From contig NZ_JAERMK010000020.1 in assembly GCF_016918015.1 (NCBI RefSeq), positions 32,704 through 96,703 on the forward strand: 64,000 nucleotides of DNA, given 5' to 3'. The position numbers and the translations under genes are program-made. Below are positions 1 to 7,536 of the stretch, piece after piece. Origin of the DNA: Glycomyces sp. YM15 (GTDB lineage Bacteria; Actinomycetota; Actinomycetes; Mycobacteriales; Micromonosporaceae). Each line of letters starts with the position of its first letter. Position 1 is the first letter of the stretch. Under the pieces are notes generated by a model, which was not told where the DNA came from, ran no database searches, and worked only from the letters and a program-made list of their open reading frames with translations.

Positions 1-1614
1 CCAGGTCTCGAGCTGGTCGATGAGCTGTTGCCAGCCGCGGGTCTGGTCGGCGGGGGCGAGGGGGTGGATGTCGGCGAATGCGGGCCAGGTGATGGGTTCC
101 ATCTCGGCGGCGGCGTTGAGTTTCATGGTGCAGGAGCCGAGGGGGATCATGCCGCGGTCGAGGCCGTAGTCCTTGTCGGCGAGGCGTTTGAGGTAGCGCA
201 TCATCGCGGTCTCGGAATGGTGGGCGTTGAAGACCGGGTGGGTGAGGTAGGTGCCTTCGCGGCGCAGCTGCACGGGGATGCGGTCGGCGGTGGGTTCGTG
301 GAGGTGGGCGCCGAAGGCGTCGCAGACGATGCGGAGGTCCCCTTCGGTGGTGGTCTCGTCGCAGGCGACCGCGACGGTGTCGGGGTCGACGCGGCGGAGG
401 TTGAGGCCTCCGGCGGCGGCCGCGGCGATGATCTCGTCGGCGCGGCCGGGCACTGAGGCGGTGACGGTGTCGAAGAGGGCGGCGCCGACGAGGTCGACGC
501 CGGCGGTCTGGAGCGAGGCGGCGAGCCTCGCGGCGGCGCCGGCGGCGTGTTCGGCGATGGCCTTGAGGCCTTCGGGGCCGTGCCAGACGGCGTAGGAGGC
601 GGCGATGACGGCCGGGAGGACCTGGGCGGTGCAGATGTTGCTGGTGGCCTTCTCACGGCGGATGTGCTGTTCGCGGGCTTGGAGGGCGAGGCGGAGGGCG
701 GGGGCGTCGGCGCTGTCGCGGGAGACGCCGACGAGGCGGCCCGGCAGTTGGCGCTGGAGGGCGTTGCGGACGGCCATGTATCCGGCGTGGGGGCCGCCGA
801 AGGCCATGGGCATGCCGAACCGCTGGGTGGAGCCGACGGCGATGTCGGCGCCGAATTCGCCGGGCGCGGTGAGGAGGGTGAGGGCGAGGAGGTCGGCGGC
901 GACGGCGACGGTGGCGCCGCTCTCGTGTGCGGCCTCGACGGCGGGCGTCCAGTCGGTGACGGTGCCGTCGGCGCCGGGGTATTGGAGGAGGACGCCGAAG
1001 GTGCCGTCGGGGATCGCGGCGGGGTCGGTGAGGTCGGCGATGGCGAGGTGGATGCCGACGGGTTCGGCGCGGGTCTTGAGAACGGCGAGGGTCTGCGGGA
1101 GGACGCGCTGGTCGACGGCGAAGACGTCCCCGGTGCCGCGTTTGGCCGCGCGGCGGGCGAGGAGCATGGCTTCGGCGGCGGCGGTGGCCTCGTCGAGGAG
1201 GCTGGCGCCGGCGACGTCGAGGCCGGTGAGGTCGGTGACCATGGTCTGGAAGTTGAGGAGCGCTTCGAGGCGGCCTTGGGAGATCTCGGCCTGGTAGGGC
1301 GTGTACGCGGTGTACCAGGAGGGGTTCTCGAGGACGTTGCGGCGGATGACGGCGGGGGTGTGGGTGCCGTGGTAGCCGAGTCCGATCATGGAGCGGACGG
1401 GCCGGTTCTGGGCGGCGAGGGCGGCGAGTTCGGCCTGGGCCTGTGTCTCCGAGATCGCGGCGGGGAGGGCGAGGCCCTCGTGTGAGCGGATGAGGGCGGG
1501 CATGCAGGCGTCCATGAGGGCCTCGAGGCTGGGCTGCCCGACGGCTTTGAGCATGGCGTCCTGATCGGCGCTGCTGGTGCCGATGTGGCGGTCGGCGAAG
1601 GTTCGCTCGGTCAT
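1..1614 (-). CDS. gcvP: Glycine dehydrogenase (decarboxylating), P-protein; C-terminal part outside window
   Basis: Decarboxylates glycine with pyridoxal phosphate and passes the aminomethyl group to the lipoyl arm of GcvH, in the glycine cleavage system of the cytosol. The 538 codons in the window start at an ATG preceded by GGAG and contain the family's N-terminal signatures [10 protein letters not shown] and [17 protein letters not shown], and [10 protein letters not shown] near residue 505, where the second half of the protein begins. P-proteins are usually about 950 residues, so roughly 400 residues, including the PLP lysine, lie beyond base 1. Its partner gcvH is in the same cluster at 3547-3924. 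A glycine riboswitch lies directly upstream. Identity is seen clearly; expression control is inferred from the riboswitch. Confidence 0.97.
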   Translation of the reverse strand, partial: MTERTFADRHIGTSSADQDAMLKAVGQPSLEALMDACMPALIRSHEGLALPAAISETQAQAELAALAAQNRPVRSMIGLGYHGTHTPAVIRRNVLENPSWYTAYTPYQAEISQGRLEALLNFQTMVTDLTGLDVAGASLLDEATAAAEAMLLARRAAKRGTGDVFAVDQRVLPQTLAVLKTRAEPVGIHLAIADLTDPAAIPDGTFGVLLQYPGADGTVTDWTPAVEAAHESGATVAVAADLLALTLLTAPGEFGADIAVGSTQRFGMPMAFGGPHAGYMAVRNALQRQLPGRLVGVSRDSADAPALRLALQAREQHIRREKATSNICTAQVLPAVIAASYAVWHGPEGLKAIAEHAAGAAARLAASLQTAGVDLVGAALFDTVTASVPGRADEIIAAAAAGGLNLRRVDPDTVAVACDETTTEGDLRIVCDAFGAHLHEPTADRIPVQLRREGTYLTHPVFNAHHSETAMMRYLKRLADKDYGLDRGMIPLGSCTMKLNAAAEMEPITWPAFADIHPLAPADQTRGWQQLIDQLETW

Positions 1615-1622
1615 GGGTGACG

Positions 1623-1668
1623 CTCCGGTGACAGGTCGACGGCAGTTGCGGTCCCCTCGTCTGTCACC
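1623..1668 (-). promoter_or_regulatory. Hairpin abutting the gcvP ribosome-binding site
   Basis: Reading the minus strand, GGTGACAG (1668-1661) is perfectly complementary to CTGTCACC (1634-1627), and the Shine-Dalgarno GGAG (1626-1623) follows directly, nine bases before the gcvP ATG. A stem ending at the ribosome-binding site suits a translational output for the riboswitch just upstream. The pairing is seen; its regulatory role is inferred. Confidence 0.5.
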
Positions 1669-1681
1669 AGCGCCTTGCTAG

Positions 1682-1790
1682 CTCCAGAGCGGCCAATTCC
1701 GGGCGGTCCTGGTACCTGAGAGTTTGAAGCGAGGGACTTGCCCCTTCGGTGCCGTGGAGCGCATGTGGCCCACGATCTCTCCCGCCCGGT
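1682..1790 (-). ncRNA. Glycine riboswitch, single aptamer
   Basis: The minus strand shows the gcvT-type glycine aptamer core in order: GGGAGAG, CACCGAAGGGGCAAG, CTCTCAGGTACCAGGAC, then CTCTGGA. The closing P1 helix is CCGGGCGG (1789-1782) with CCGCCCGG (1706-1699), eight perfect pairs. Only one aptamer is visible, whereas many glycine riboswitches are tandem. It sits in the gap between the merR gene and gcvP, so it would tie expression of the P-protein to glycine. The consensus match is strong; the ON polarity is what the family usually does before gcv genes. Confidence 0.9.
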
Positions 1791-1815
1791 TTTCCGGCTC
1801 TGCGGCCATGGTAGG

Positions 1816-2373
1816 TCAGGAGGCGGTGCGTCGGCGACCGGGCACGGTCCCGGTGTGGTGCCCCTTGGTCTGCTCGGGCGGGTGGAGGCGGGTCGGGGTC
1901 TTGACGGGGGCTTCGCCGGGGAGGGTGGCGAGGCGGCCCATGACTTCGGTGACGGTGGTGCGGACGGCGATGCCGAAGACGCCTTGGCCGCCGCGGAGGA
2001 GGTCGATGACCTCGCCGGCGGAGCGGCATTCGTAGACGGTGGAGCCGTCGGACATGAGGGTGATCTCGGCGAGGTCCTTGACGCCCCTCGAGCGGAGGGC
2101 TTCGACCGCTTTGCGGATGTTCTGGAGCGAGACGCCGGCGTCGAGGAGTCGTTTGATGACTTTGAGGACGATGATGTCGCGGAAGGAGTAGAGGCGGTTG
2201 GAGCCCGACCCCGAGGCGCGGCGGATCGAGGGTTCGACGAGTCCGGTGCGGGCCCAGTAGTCGAGCTGGCGGTAGGAGATGCCGACGACGCGGCAGGCGG
2301 CCGTGCCCCTCCAACCGCGGATCTGGTTGGGGGGGACGGCAGGCCGGCCTGCGGGTTCACTGTGGGCGTCCAT
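1816..2373 (-). CDS. MerR-family transcriptional regulator, Rv1830/McdR type
   Basis: A 185-residue DNA-binding protein with a MerR helix-turn-helix near residues 27-75 (VVGISYRQLDYWARTGLVEP) and a dimerisation/effector part containing TVYECRSAGEVIDLLRGGQG, the signature of the mycobacterial Rv1830 (McdR) group rather than of FtsR (Rv1828). The ATG at 2373 has a strong GGGGAGGA site. It follows the DUF151 nuclease gene and precedes the glycine riboswitch and gcvP, the same order as in Mycobacterium. The C-terminal 30 residues are proline- and basic-rich and look disordered. The target genes cannot be read from the sequence; McdR has been linked to cell division in mycobacteria. Confidence 0.88.
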   Translation of the reverse strand: MDAHSEPAGRPAVPPNQIRGWRGTAACRVVGISYRQLDYWARTGLVEPSIRRASGSGSNRLYSFRDIIVLKVIKRLLDAGVSLQNIRKAVEALRSRGVKDLAEITLMSDGSTVYECRSAGEVIDLLRGGQGVFGIAVRTTVTEVMGRLATLPGEAPVKTPTRLHPPEQTKGHHTGTVPGRRRTAS

Positions 2374-2469
2374 GGCTTCCTCCCCTGGGTGGTGTTCAGA
2401 GGGTGAGCGTAGCCGCCGGACCCTCCACCATGGTGAGAAAGAGAGAAATGCTCGGGCAGGTCGCGGGTG

Positions 2470-2940
2470 CTATTGGCTCTCGCCGAAGTCCTCGGGCGTG
2501 ACGTCTTCGAGGAACTCGCGGAACTTCTCCACTTCGTCCTCCTGGGTGTCGGGGAGGACGACGCCGGCTTCGTCGAGGACGGCGTCGGCGCACCAGATCG
2601 GGGCCTCGGCCCGCAGTGCGAGCGCGATCGCATCCGAGGAGCGGGAGGAGACGCGGGTGCGGCCGTCGAGCACGAGTTCGGCGAAGTACACGGTGTCGCG
2701 CAGTTCGGTGATCTCGACGGCGGTGAGGGTGACCTCGAGCGCGTCGAGCACATCGCGCATGAGGTCGTGGGTGAGCGGACGGGAGAGCTGCACGTCCTGC
2801 TGCTGGTAGGCGATCGCGGCGGCTTCGACGGTGCCGATCCAGATCGGCAGGTACCGGTGTCCTTCGGTCTCCTTGAGCAGGACCACCGGCTGGTTGCTCG
2901 GGAGTTCCACGCGGACCCCGACTACGGTCATCATCCGCAC
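2470..2940 (-). CDS. Bifunctional nuclease family protein (DUF151)
   Basis: A DUF151/BFN-domain protein of about 156 residues, with the family blocks ELPSNQPVVLLKETEGHRYL, IWIGTVEAAAIA and SSRSSDAIALALR. Members are proposed to have RNase and DNase activity, but their role in actinobacteria is not settled. I chose the GTG at 2940 because GGAGG lies seven bases before it; the reading frame stays open to 2985. The acidic tail (EDEVEKFREFLEDVTPEDF) is typical. It is the third gene after gcvH and garA on the same strand, with merR downstream, so it is probably part of one operon. Confidence 0.9.
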   Translation of the reverse strand: MRMMTVVGVRVELPSNQPVVLLKETEGHRYLPIWIGTVEAAAIAYQQQDVQLSRPLTHDLMRDVLDALEVTLTAVEITELRDTVYFAELVLDGRTRVSSRSSDAIALALRAEAPIWCADAVLDEAGVVLPDTQEDEVEKFREFLEDVTPEDFGESQ

Positions 2941-3074
2941 CGGTTCGCCTCCAACGGGTGCCGTGTTCCTGAAACGGACCCGCACCGGGTTGGCCCCGGG
3001 CGGGTCCTCGAGACTGTCAGCCTACTCGCGGTCGGCGCCCGCGGGGCGGTCGCCGGGGGTTCGAGCGGACGCGG

Positions 3075-3512
3075 TCAGGCCGCGCCCAGCTTGGGGCCGC
3101 TGACGAACACGAGGCGGAACTTGCCGATCTGGACCTCGTCGCCGTTGCCCAGGCCCGCGGTCTCCACACGTTCGCGGTTGACATACGTGCCGTTGAGGCT
3201 GCCGACATCGCGGACGGTGAATCCGGCCGCGTCGCGGTGGAACTCGGCGTGGCGCCGCGAAACCGTGACATCATCGAGGAAGATGTCGGAATCGGGGTGC
3301 CGCCCGGAGGTGGTCACCTCCTGGTTGAGCAGGAAGCGAGCGCCCGCGTTCGGTCCGCGGCGGACGAGCAGCAGTGCGGTCCCCGCGGGAAGCGAGCTCG
3401 CCAAGTTCGCGGCGTTCGTCTCCGCGTCGACCTCGCCGCTCTCCTGAAGAGCGGACAGGTTCATCGTGGCCGTCACATCCGGCGGAGGGAACTCGTCATT
3501 CGAACGCGTCAT
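3075..3512 (-). CDS. garA: FHA-domain protein GarA/OdhI-like
   Basis: A 145-residue forkhead-associated protein. In mycobacteria and corynebacteria its homologue binds 2-oxoglutarate dehydrogenase and glutamate dehydrogenase when unphosphorylated and is switched off by Ser/Thr kinases PknB and PknG. The FHA domain fills the C-terminal two thirds: GRHPDSDIFLDDVTVSRRHAEF and VGSLNGTYVN carry the phosphothreonine-binding Arg, Ser, His and Asn. The N-terminal kinase-target segment, ETTSVF in mycobacteria, reads VTATMNL here (Thr14, Thr16), so only part of the double-threonine site is kept. The ATG at 3512 is preceded by AGAAGGTGG. It lies between gcvH and the DUF151 nuclease gene; the ftsR gene usually placed next to garA is absent. 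Confidence 0.92.
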   Translation of the reverse strand: MTRSNDEFPPPDVTATMNLSALQESGEVDAETNAANLASSLPAGTALLLVRRGPNAGARFLLNQEVTTSGRHPDSDIFLDDVTVSRRHAEFHRDAAGFTVRDVGSLNGTYVNRERVETAGLGNGDEVQIGKFRLVFVSGPKLGAA

Positions 3513-3546
3513 GGATTGCCACCTTCTACAAGTCTGGACCCTCTGG

Positions 3547-3924
3547 TCACTCCGTAAGCTTCGCATACGCACCGGCGTCGAGCAAAGCAGTGAGCGAGCC
3601 GGCATCCTCGACCTCGATGTCGAACATCCAGCCCGCCGCATAGGGGTCGCTGTTCACCAATTCCGGGGATTCCGACAATTCGTCATTGCACGAAAGAATC
3701 CTACCGGTCAACGGAGCGTACACGTCGGAGACGCTCTTGGTCGACTCGACTTCGCCGACCACCGCCCCCGCCCGAACCTCGGTGCCTGCCTCCGGGAGCT
3801 GGACGAATACGACATCGCCGAGCGCGTTCTGGGCGAAGTCGGTGATGCCGATGCGAACGATGTTCTCGCCGCGCTCCTCGACCCACTCGTGCTCCGCGGT
3901 GTAACGCAGTTGCTCCGGAATCAC
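3547..3924 (-). CDS. gcvH: Glycine cleavage system H protein
   Basis: The 125-residue lipoyl carrier of the glycine cleavage system; it shuttles the aminomethyl group from GcvP to GcvT. The lipoyl-lysine motif is GEVESTKSVSDVYAP with Lys63 as attachment site, and the N-terminal YTAEHEWV block is typical. It starts with GTG at 3924 behind AGAGGGGAG. It heads the cluster gcvH-garA-nuclease-merR-gcvP; gcvT is not in this window. Confidence 0.97.
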   Translation of the reverse strand: MIPEQLRYTAEHEWVEERGENIVRIGITDFAQNALGDVVFVQLPEAGTEVRAGAVVGEVESTKSVSDVYAPLTGRILSCNDELSESPELVNSDPYAAGWMFDIEVEDAGSLTALLDAGAYAKLTE

Positions 3925-4041
3925 CTGGCGCTCCCCTCTTGGAAACCCCGCCGCATGACGGGTCGGACGATCATGACCGTATCGCCCGGGCGCGGGCCGC
4001 CTGCGGCGGGGCCGCGGCTCGTGATCATCGGCGCGCGAACC

Positions 4042-4650
4042 TCACGCGGTCACGCTCGACTGCGGGCGCCCCGCCCGCAGCAGCCCTGCGGCCTGCCGGA
4101 GGTAGACCACCGCGGCGAGCCAGTACAGGCCCAGCCCCCACCACGCCAGGGCCCACCCCAGCGGCGCCGCCCACGAATCCGCGTCCGCCACGAGACCGGC
4201 GATGACGAGCACCGGGAACGACATGAACACCATCGCCGTGGCGCACTTGCCGAGGAAATGCACCTGCGGCGGCGCGTACCCGTGCCAGCGCAGCACCACC
4301 ACCATCGACACCATGACCGCATCCCGCAGCAGCACGACCGCCGCGAACAGCCACGGCAGCAACCCCAGGAACGTGAGCATCAGCAGCGACGAAAGAATGT
4401 AGAGCCGGTCGACGAACGGGTCGAGCAGCCGCCCCAGCTTCGAGACCTGCCCCAGGCGACGGGCCAACTGCCCGTCGACCCAGTCCGTGCCGCCGCCGAC
4501 GGCGAGAATGATCGCGGCCTGCCAGTAGTACTGGGTGGCCAGCAGGAGATAGCACACCAGCGGAATGCCAAGAAGGCGCACGGCGGTGACCAGGTTGGGC
4601 CACGTCCACACGCCCCAACCGGGAAGCGGCGCTGCTGCTGGTTTGCTCAA
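4042..4650 (-). CDS. CDP-alcohol phosphatidyltransferase (PgsA-like)
   Basis: An integral membrane enzyme of 202 residues that transfers a phosphatidyl group from CDP-diacylglycerol to an alcohol. The family motif D-x2-DG-x2-AR-x8-G-x3-D-x3-D is complete: Asp56, Asp59, Gly60, Ala63-Arg64, Gly73, Asp77 and Asp81. About five hydrophobic segments surround it. The position upstream of gcvH/garA matches Rv1822 (pgsA2), but the alcohol (glycerol phosphate, inositol phosphate or another) cannot be decided from the sequence. The start is TTG at 4650 with GAGAGGA upstream. Confidence 0.9.
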   Translation of the reverse strand: MSKPAAAPLPGWGVWTWPNLVTAVRLLGIPLVCYLLLATQYYWQAAIILAVGGGTDWVDGQLARRLGQVSKLGRLLDPFVDRLYILSSLLMLTFLGLLPWLFAAVVLLRDAVMVSMVVVLRWHGYAPPQVHFLGKCATAMVFMSFPVLVIAGLVADADSWAAPLGWALAWWGLGLYWLAAVVYLRQAAGLLRAGRPQSSVTA

Positions 4651-5011
4651 GGCGGTCCTCTCGGCGGGGCCCGTGTCGGCGCGTGACTGCGGTCGCGGCG
4701 GCGCGTGCCCTGGGTCGGTCTCCTCTCGCCGGCCAGTGCGGCGGGCGGTTCCGGTCGTTCGAATACTCTGCGGCTCGGTGGGTGTATCTGGATTCTAACC
4801 GGAGCCTCCGACACCTGTATCGCCGAATTTACGCCCCGCCGCCAGGGCCGACCGATGCGCGGACCCGAGATCGACCGAGCTGGGACCCGAGACCGCGCCT
4901 CCACTCAGGACGCGACACGAGCCGAGCCCACCGCGAAAACGTGACAGGAAACAACCCCGGGCCGGTCCGCGCGGACCGGCTCGGGGCACCAGGACACCCG
5001 ATACCGGGCAC
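4651..5011. other. Intergenic region between the PgsA-like gene and the DUF624-like gene
   Basis: About 360 bases without a convincing gene. On the minus strand it holds a terminator palindrome (4961-4980) for the rhamnose operon and a possible -10 box TAGAAT (4797-4792) that could start the PgsA-gcvH transcript with a leader of about 130 bases. I could not identify a convincing -35 box. Confidence 0.5.
4961..4980 (-). terminator. Terminator hairpin after the rhamnose operon
   Basis: GCCGGTCCGCGCGGACCGGC is a perfect 20-base palindrome, followed on the minus strand by CCGGGGTTGTTTCC. It lies 32 bases past the stop codon of the last operon gene. Confidence 0.65.
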
Positions 5012-5635
5012 CTAAGCCTCCCGGAGCGCCTCCTCCTCGCGCGCGATCCGACGCCGCCGCACCGCCACCGCCGCACCGATCAGGCACCCGCCCATCGGCA
5101 CCACCAGCAGCCACAGCGCCCACACGCACGCCGCGAGCACCGCCACTCCGCCCAGCAGGATCCCCGTACCCGACAGATCGCCCCGCGTCTCCTCCATCGC
5201 GGCCGCGAACAGCGACCGCCACCGCGACCCGGGCGCCCATGCCGCCGCCGCCCGCAGCAGCACCGTCACCGCCAGGCCCGCCACGGCGAACGTCGCCAGA
5301 GCGAACCCCGGGCGACCCGGCACCCCCTCCTGCGCCAGCACCGCCAGATTCAACCCCAGCAGCGCCCCGGCGCCGATCACCGCCAGACCCGCACGCCACG
5401 ACTCGCGCCACGCGACGCGGAAATCAGCCCAGAAACCGATCCACCCCGACGACTCGCCGTCGACATAGGCCGCCACATGCCGCGCCGACGCCGCCAGCGC
5501 CGCCGGCAGCGTCACCACCGGCAGCGCCGCCAACACCAGCCACGCACCGGTCAGCAGGCACTCGGCCAGGAGCGCGAACCCCTCGCCGAATCCCTGCCGC
5601 CTGCCAGCCACGGACGCCACGTTAGCCCTTGACAC
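5012..5635 (-). CDS. DUF624/YesL-like membrane protein
   Basis: A 207-residue protein with about five hydrophobic segments. The N-terminal block GFGEGFALLAECLLTGAWLV and the layout resemble YesL-type (DUF624) proteins, which are often encoded beside carbohydrate ABC transporters and have no proven function. The GTG start at 5635 overlaps the end of the upstream permease gene (stop at 5624-5622), so the two are probably translationally coupled. It is the last gene of the rhamnose operon and is followed by a palindromic terminator. Family assignment is moderately sure; role unknown. Confidence 0.7.
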   Translation of the reverse strand: MSRANVASVAGRRQGFGEGFALLAECLLTGAWLVLAALPVVTLPAALAASARHVAAYVDGESSGWIGFWADFRVAWRESWRAGLAVIGAGALLGLNLAVLAQEGVPGRPGFALATFAVAGLAVTVLLRAAAAWAPGSRWRSLFAAAMEETRGDLSGTGILLGGVAVLAACVWALWLLVVPMGGCLIGAAVAVRRRRIAREEEALREA

Positions 5636-6509
5636 CGGAGGTGGCGATGCCCTTGATGAGGAACTTCTGGAATACCAGGAAGAACAGCACCACCGGGACG
5701 AGCGAGAGCAGCGTCATCGCCATCATGCCGCCCCAGTTCGAGACGCCCTCGGAGTTCGAGTAGGCCTGCAGCAGGCGCGGCAGCGGGAACTTCTCCATTT
5801 CATAGATGTAGATCAGCGGACCCATGAAGTCGTTCCACGACCAGATGAAGGTGAAGATCGAGGTGGTCACTACCGCCGGGCGCAGCAGCGGCAGGAGGAT
5901 CGAGAAGAAGATCCGGTAATGCCCTGCGCCGTCGATCGTCGCGGCCTGGTCGAGCTCGCGCGGGATGCCCCGGAGGAACTGCATGAACAGGAACACGAAG
6001 AACGCGTCGAGGGCGAGGAACTTGCCGATCACCAGCGGAATGTAGGTGTTCGTCAGGTCCAGTTCGCTGAAGATCAGGTACTGCGGGATGAGCATGACCT
6101 GGCCGGGCAGGAGCAGCGTCGCGATGACGATGCCGAGCATGACGGTGCGGCCGGGGAACTGGAGCCTGGCGAGGGCGTACGCGGTGATGGCCGATGAGGC
6201 CACCGTGCCGACCACCGACAGTGCCGAGATCAGGAACGAGTTCCAGAAGAACCGCCACAGCGGGATCCCGGCCAGGCCGTCGAAGGCGTTGGCGAAATGC
6301 TCCCATGTGACCTGCTCGGGCCACAGTGTCGTGTCGGTGATGATGTCGACGTTGTCCTTGAGCGAGGACGCGATCACCCACAGCAGGGGGTACAGGACGA
6401 TCGCGAGCACCGCGATCATGCTCGCGTGCCACGCGGCCGACTTCACCTTCGCCGAAAGGGGCCTGCGCGGGCCGGCGATCGTGTGTCCTGGCGCCGTCTT
6501 GACGGTCAT
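5622..6509 (-). CDS. Carbohydrate ABC transporter permease (MalG type)
   Basis: An inner-membrane subunit (295 residues) of a sugar ABC importer, with six predicted membrane helices and the EAA loop ELDQAATIDGAGHYRIFFSI that docks the ATPase. The C-terminus KFLIKGIATSGVKG is typical of MalG-type permeases. The ATG at 6509 has GGGGAGG upstream and overlaps the stop of the preceding permease gene (ATGA). No ATPase gene is found in the operon, so a shared MsiK-like ATPase encoded elsewhere probably powers it, as is common in actinobacteria. Confidence 0.95.
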   Translation of the reverse strand: MTVKTAPGHTIAGPRRPLSAKVKSAAWHASMIAVLAIVLYPLLWVIASSLKDNVDIITDTTLWPEQVTWEHFANAFDGLAGIPLWRFFWNSFLISALSVVGTVASSAITAYALARLQFPGRTVMLGIVIATLLLPGQVMLIPQYLIFSELDLTNTYIPLVIGKFLALDAFFVFLFMQFLRGIPRELDQAATIDGAGHYRIFFSILLPLLRPAVVTTSIFTFIWSWNDFMGPLIYIYEMEKFPLPRLLQAYSNSEGVSNWGGMMAMTLLSLVPVVLFFLVFQKFLIKGIATSGVKG

Positions 6510-7504
6510 CGGCCGTCCTCCCCCGCATAGAAGACGAGCCGCTTGGCGGCCCGGAACATGATCACCGTGACGATGCCGACCGCGAGCACGAGCAGCCAGG
6601 CGTACGCCGAGGCGTATCCCATCCGGAAGTCGGTGAACGCCAGTGTGTAGATGCGGACGGTGTAGAAGAGCGTCGACCATGCCGGCGCGCCGCTCTCGCC
6701 GCCGATGATGTAGGCGGGCCCGAACAGCTGGAAGGCGCCGACGGTCTCCATGAGGACGTTGAAGAAGATGACCGGCGAGAGCATCGGCAGCGTGATGTGG
6801 AGGAACTTGCGCCACTTGCTGGCGCCGTCGACGTCGGCCGCCTCGTAGAGCTCCTGCGGGACCTGCATGAGCCCGGCCAGGAAGATGACCATGGGGGCGC
6901 CGAAACTCCACACGGCCAGGAGCACGAGCATGAGGATCGAGACCGACGGGTTGCCGAGGAATCCGCCGCCGTCCCAGCCGAAGGCGCTCATGAGTCGGTC
7001 CTGGGTGCCGTCCTGGGAGAACAGCGCCTTCCAGATGAGCGCGACGCCGACGCTCATGGCGATGAGCGACGGCATGTAGAACGCCGCCCGGTAGAAGCCC
7101 ATGCCGCGGCGCTGCTGCGCCAGGAGCATCGCCACGAACAGCGAGGCGACCAGTTTGACGGGGACCGCGATCACCACGTACAGGAGCGTGACCTTGACCG
7201 CCCGGAGGAACATCGGATCTTGGAAGATCGCCGTGTAATTGGCCATCCCGATCCAGTCGCCACCGCGGATGAGGTGGTAGTCGGTGAAGGACAGGTAGAG
7301 CGACCAGGCCATCGGCCCGATGGTCAGCACCGCTGTACCGACGAGCCACGGGATCATGAAGGTGTAGCCGGCGAGTCGCTCACCTCCACGGACCGCCGAG
7401 GAGCGGCGCTTGGCCGCTCCCCGGGGCCCGCGGACGGGTGGCGCTCCGGCCTCACCGGCCGAGCCCGTCTTCGGCTCGGCGGCGGTGGAGGGAGACGCTG
7501 ACAC
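6506..7504 (-). CDS. Carbohydrate ABC transporter permease (MalF type)
   Basis: The partner permease, about 332 residues with six membrane helices after a cytoplasmic N-terminal tail rich in Ser, Ala and Arg. The EAA loop is ELYEAADVDGASKWRKFLHI. I chose the GTG at 7504 (MSASPSTAAEP) because GAGGA lies nine bases before it; the frame remains open much further upstream through the binding-protein gene, which is only shadow. It forms a heterodimer with the MalG-type subunit encoded next to it. Confidence 0.94.
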   Translation of the reverse strand: MSASPSTAAEPKTGSAGEAGAPPVRGPRGAAKRRSSAVRGGERLAGYTFMIPWLVGTAVLTIGPMAWSLYLSFTDYHLIRGGDWIGMANYTAIFQDPMFLRAVKVTLLYVVIAVPVKLVASLFVAMLLAQQRRGMGFYRAAFYMPSLIAMSVGVALIWKALFSQDGTQDRLMSAFGWDGGGFLGNPSVSILMLVLLAVWSFGAPMVIFLAGLMQVPQELYEAADVDGASKWRKFLHITLPMLSPVIFFNVLMETVGAFQLFGPAYIIGGESGAPAWSTLFYTVRIYTLAFTDFRMGYASAYAWLLVLAVGIVTVIMFRAAKRLVFYAGEDGR

Positions 7505-7536
7505 GGCTGGTGTTTCCTCTGCGTTGGTCGGGATGG

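Noticed and set aside
28..1485. Long + strand reading frames over the first 1.5 kb
   Set aside because: They are shadows of gcvP on the minus strand: low-complexity Gly/Glu/Val/Ala products with no domain, while the minus frame shows a full match to the P-protein.
4700..4800. A tRNA-like GTTCGAATAC motif
   Set aside because: No acceptor stem or anticodon arm could be folded around it.
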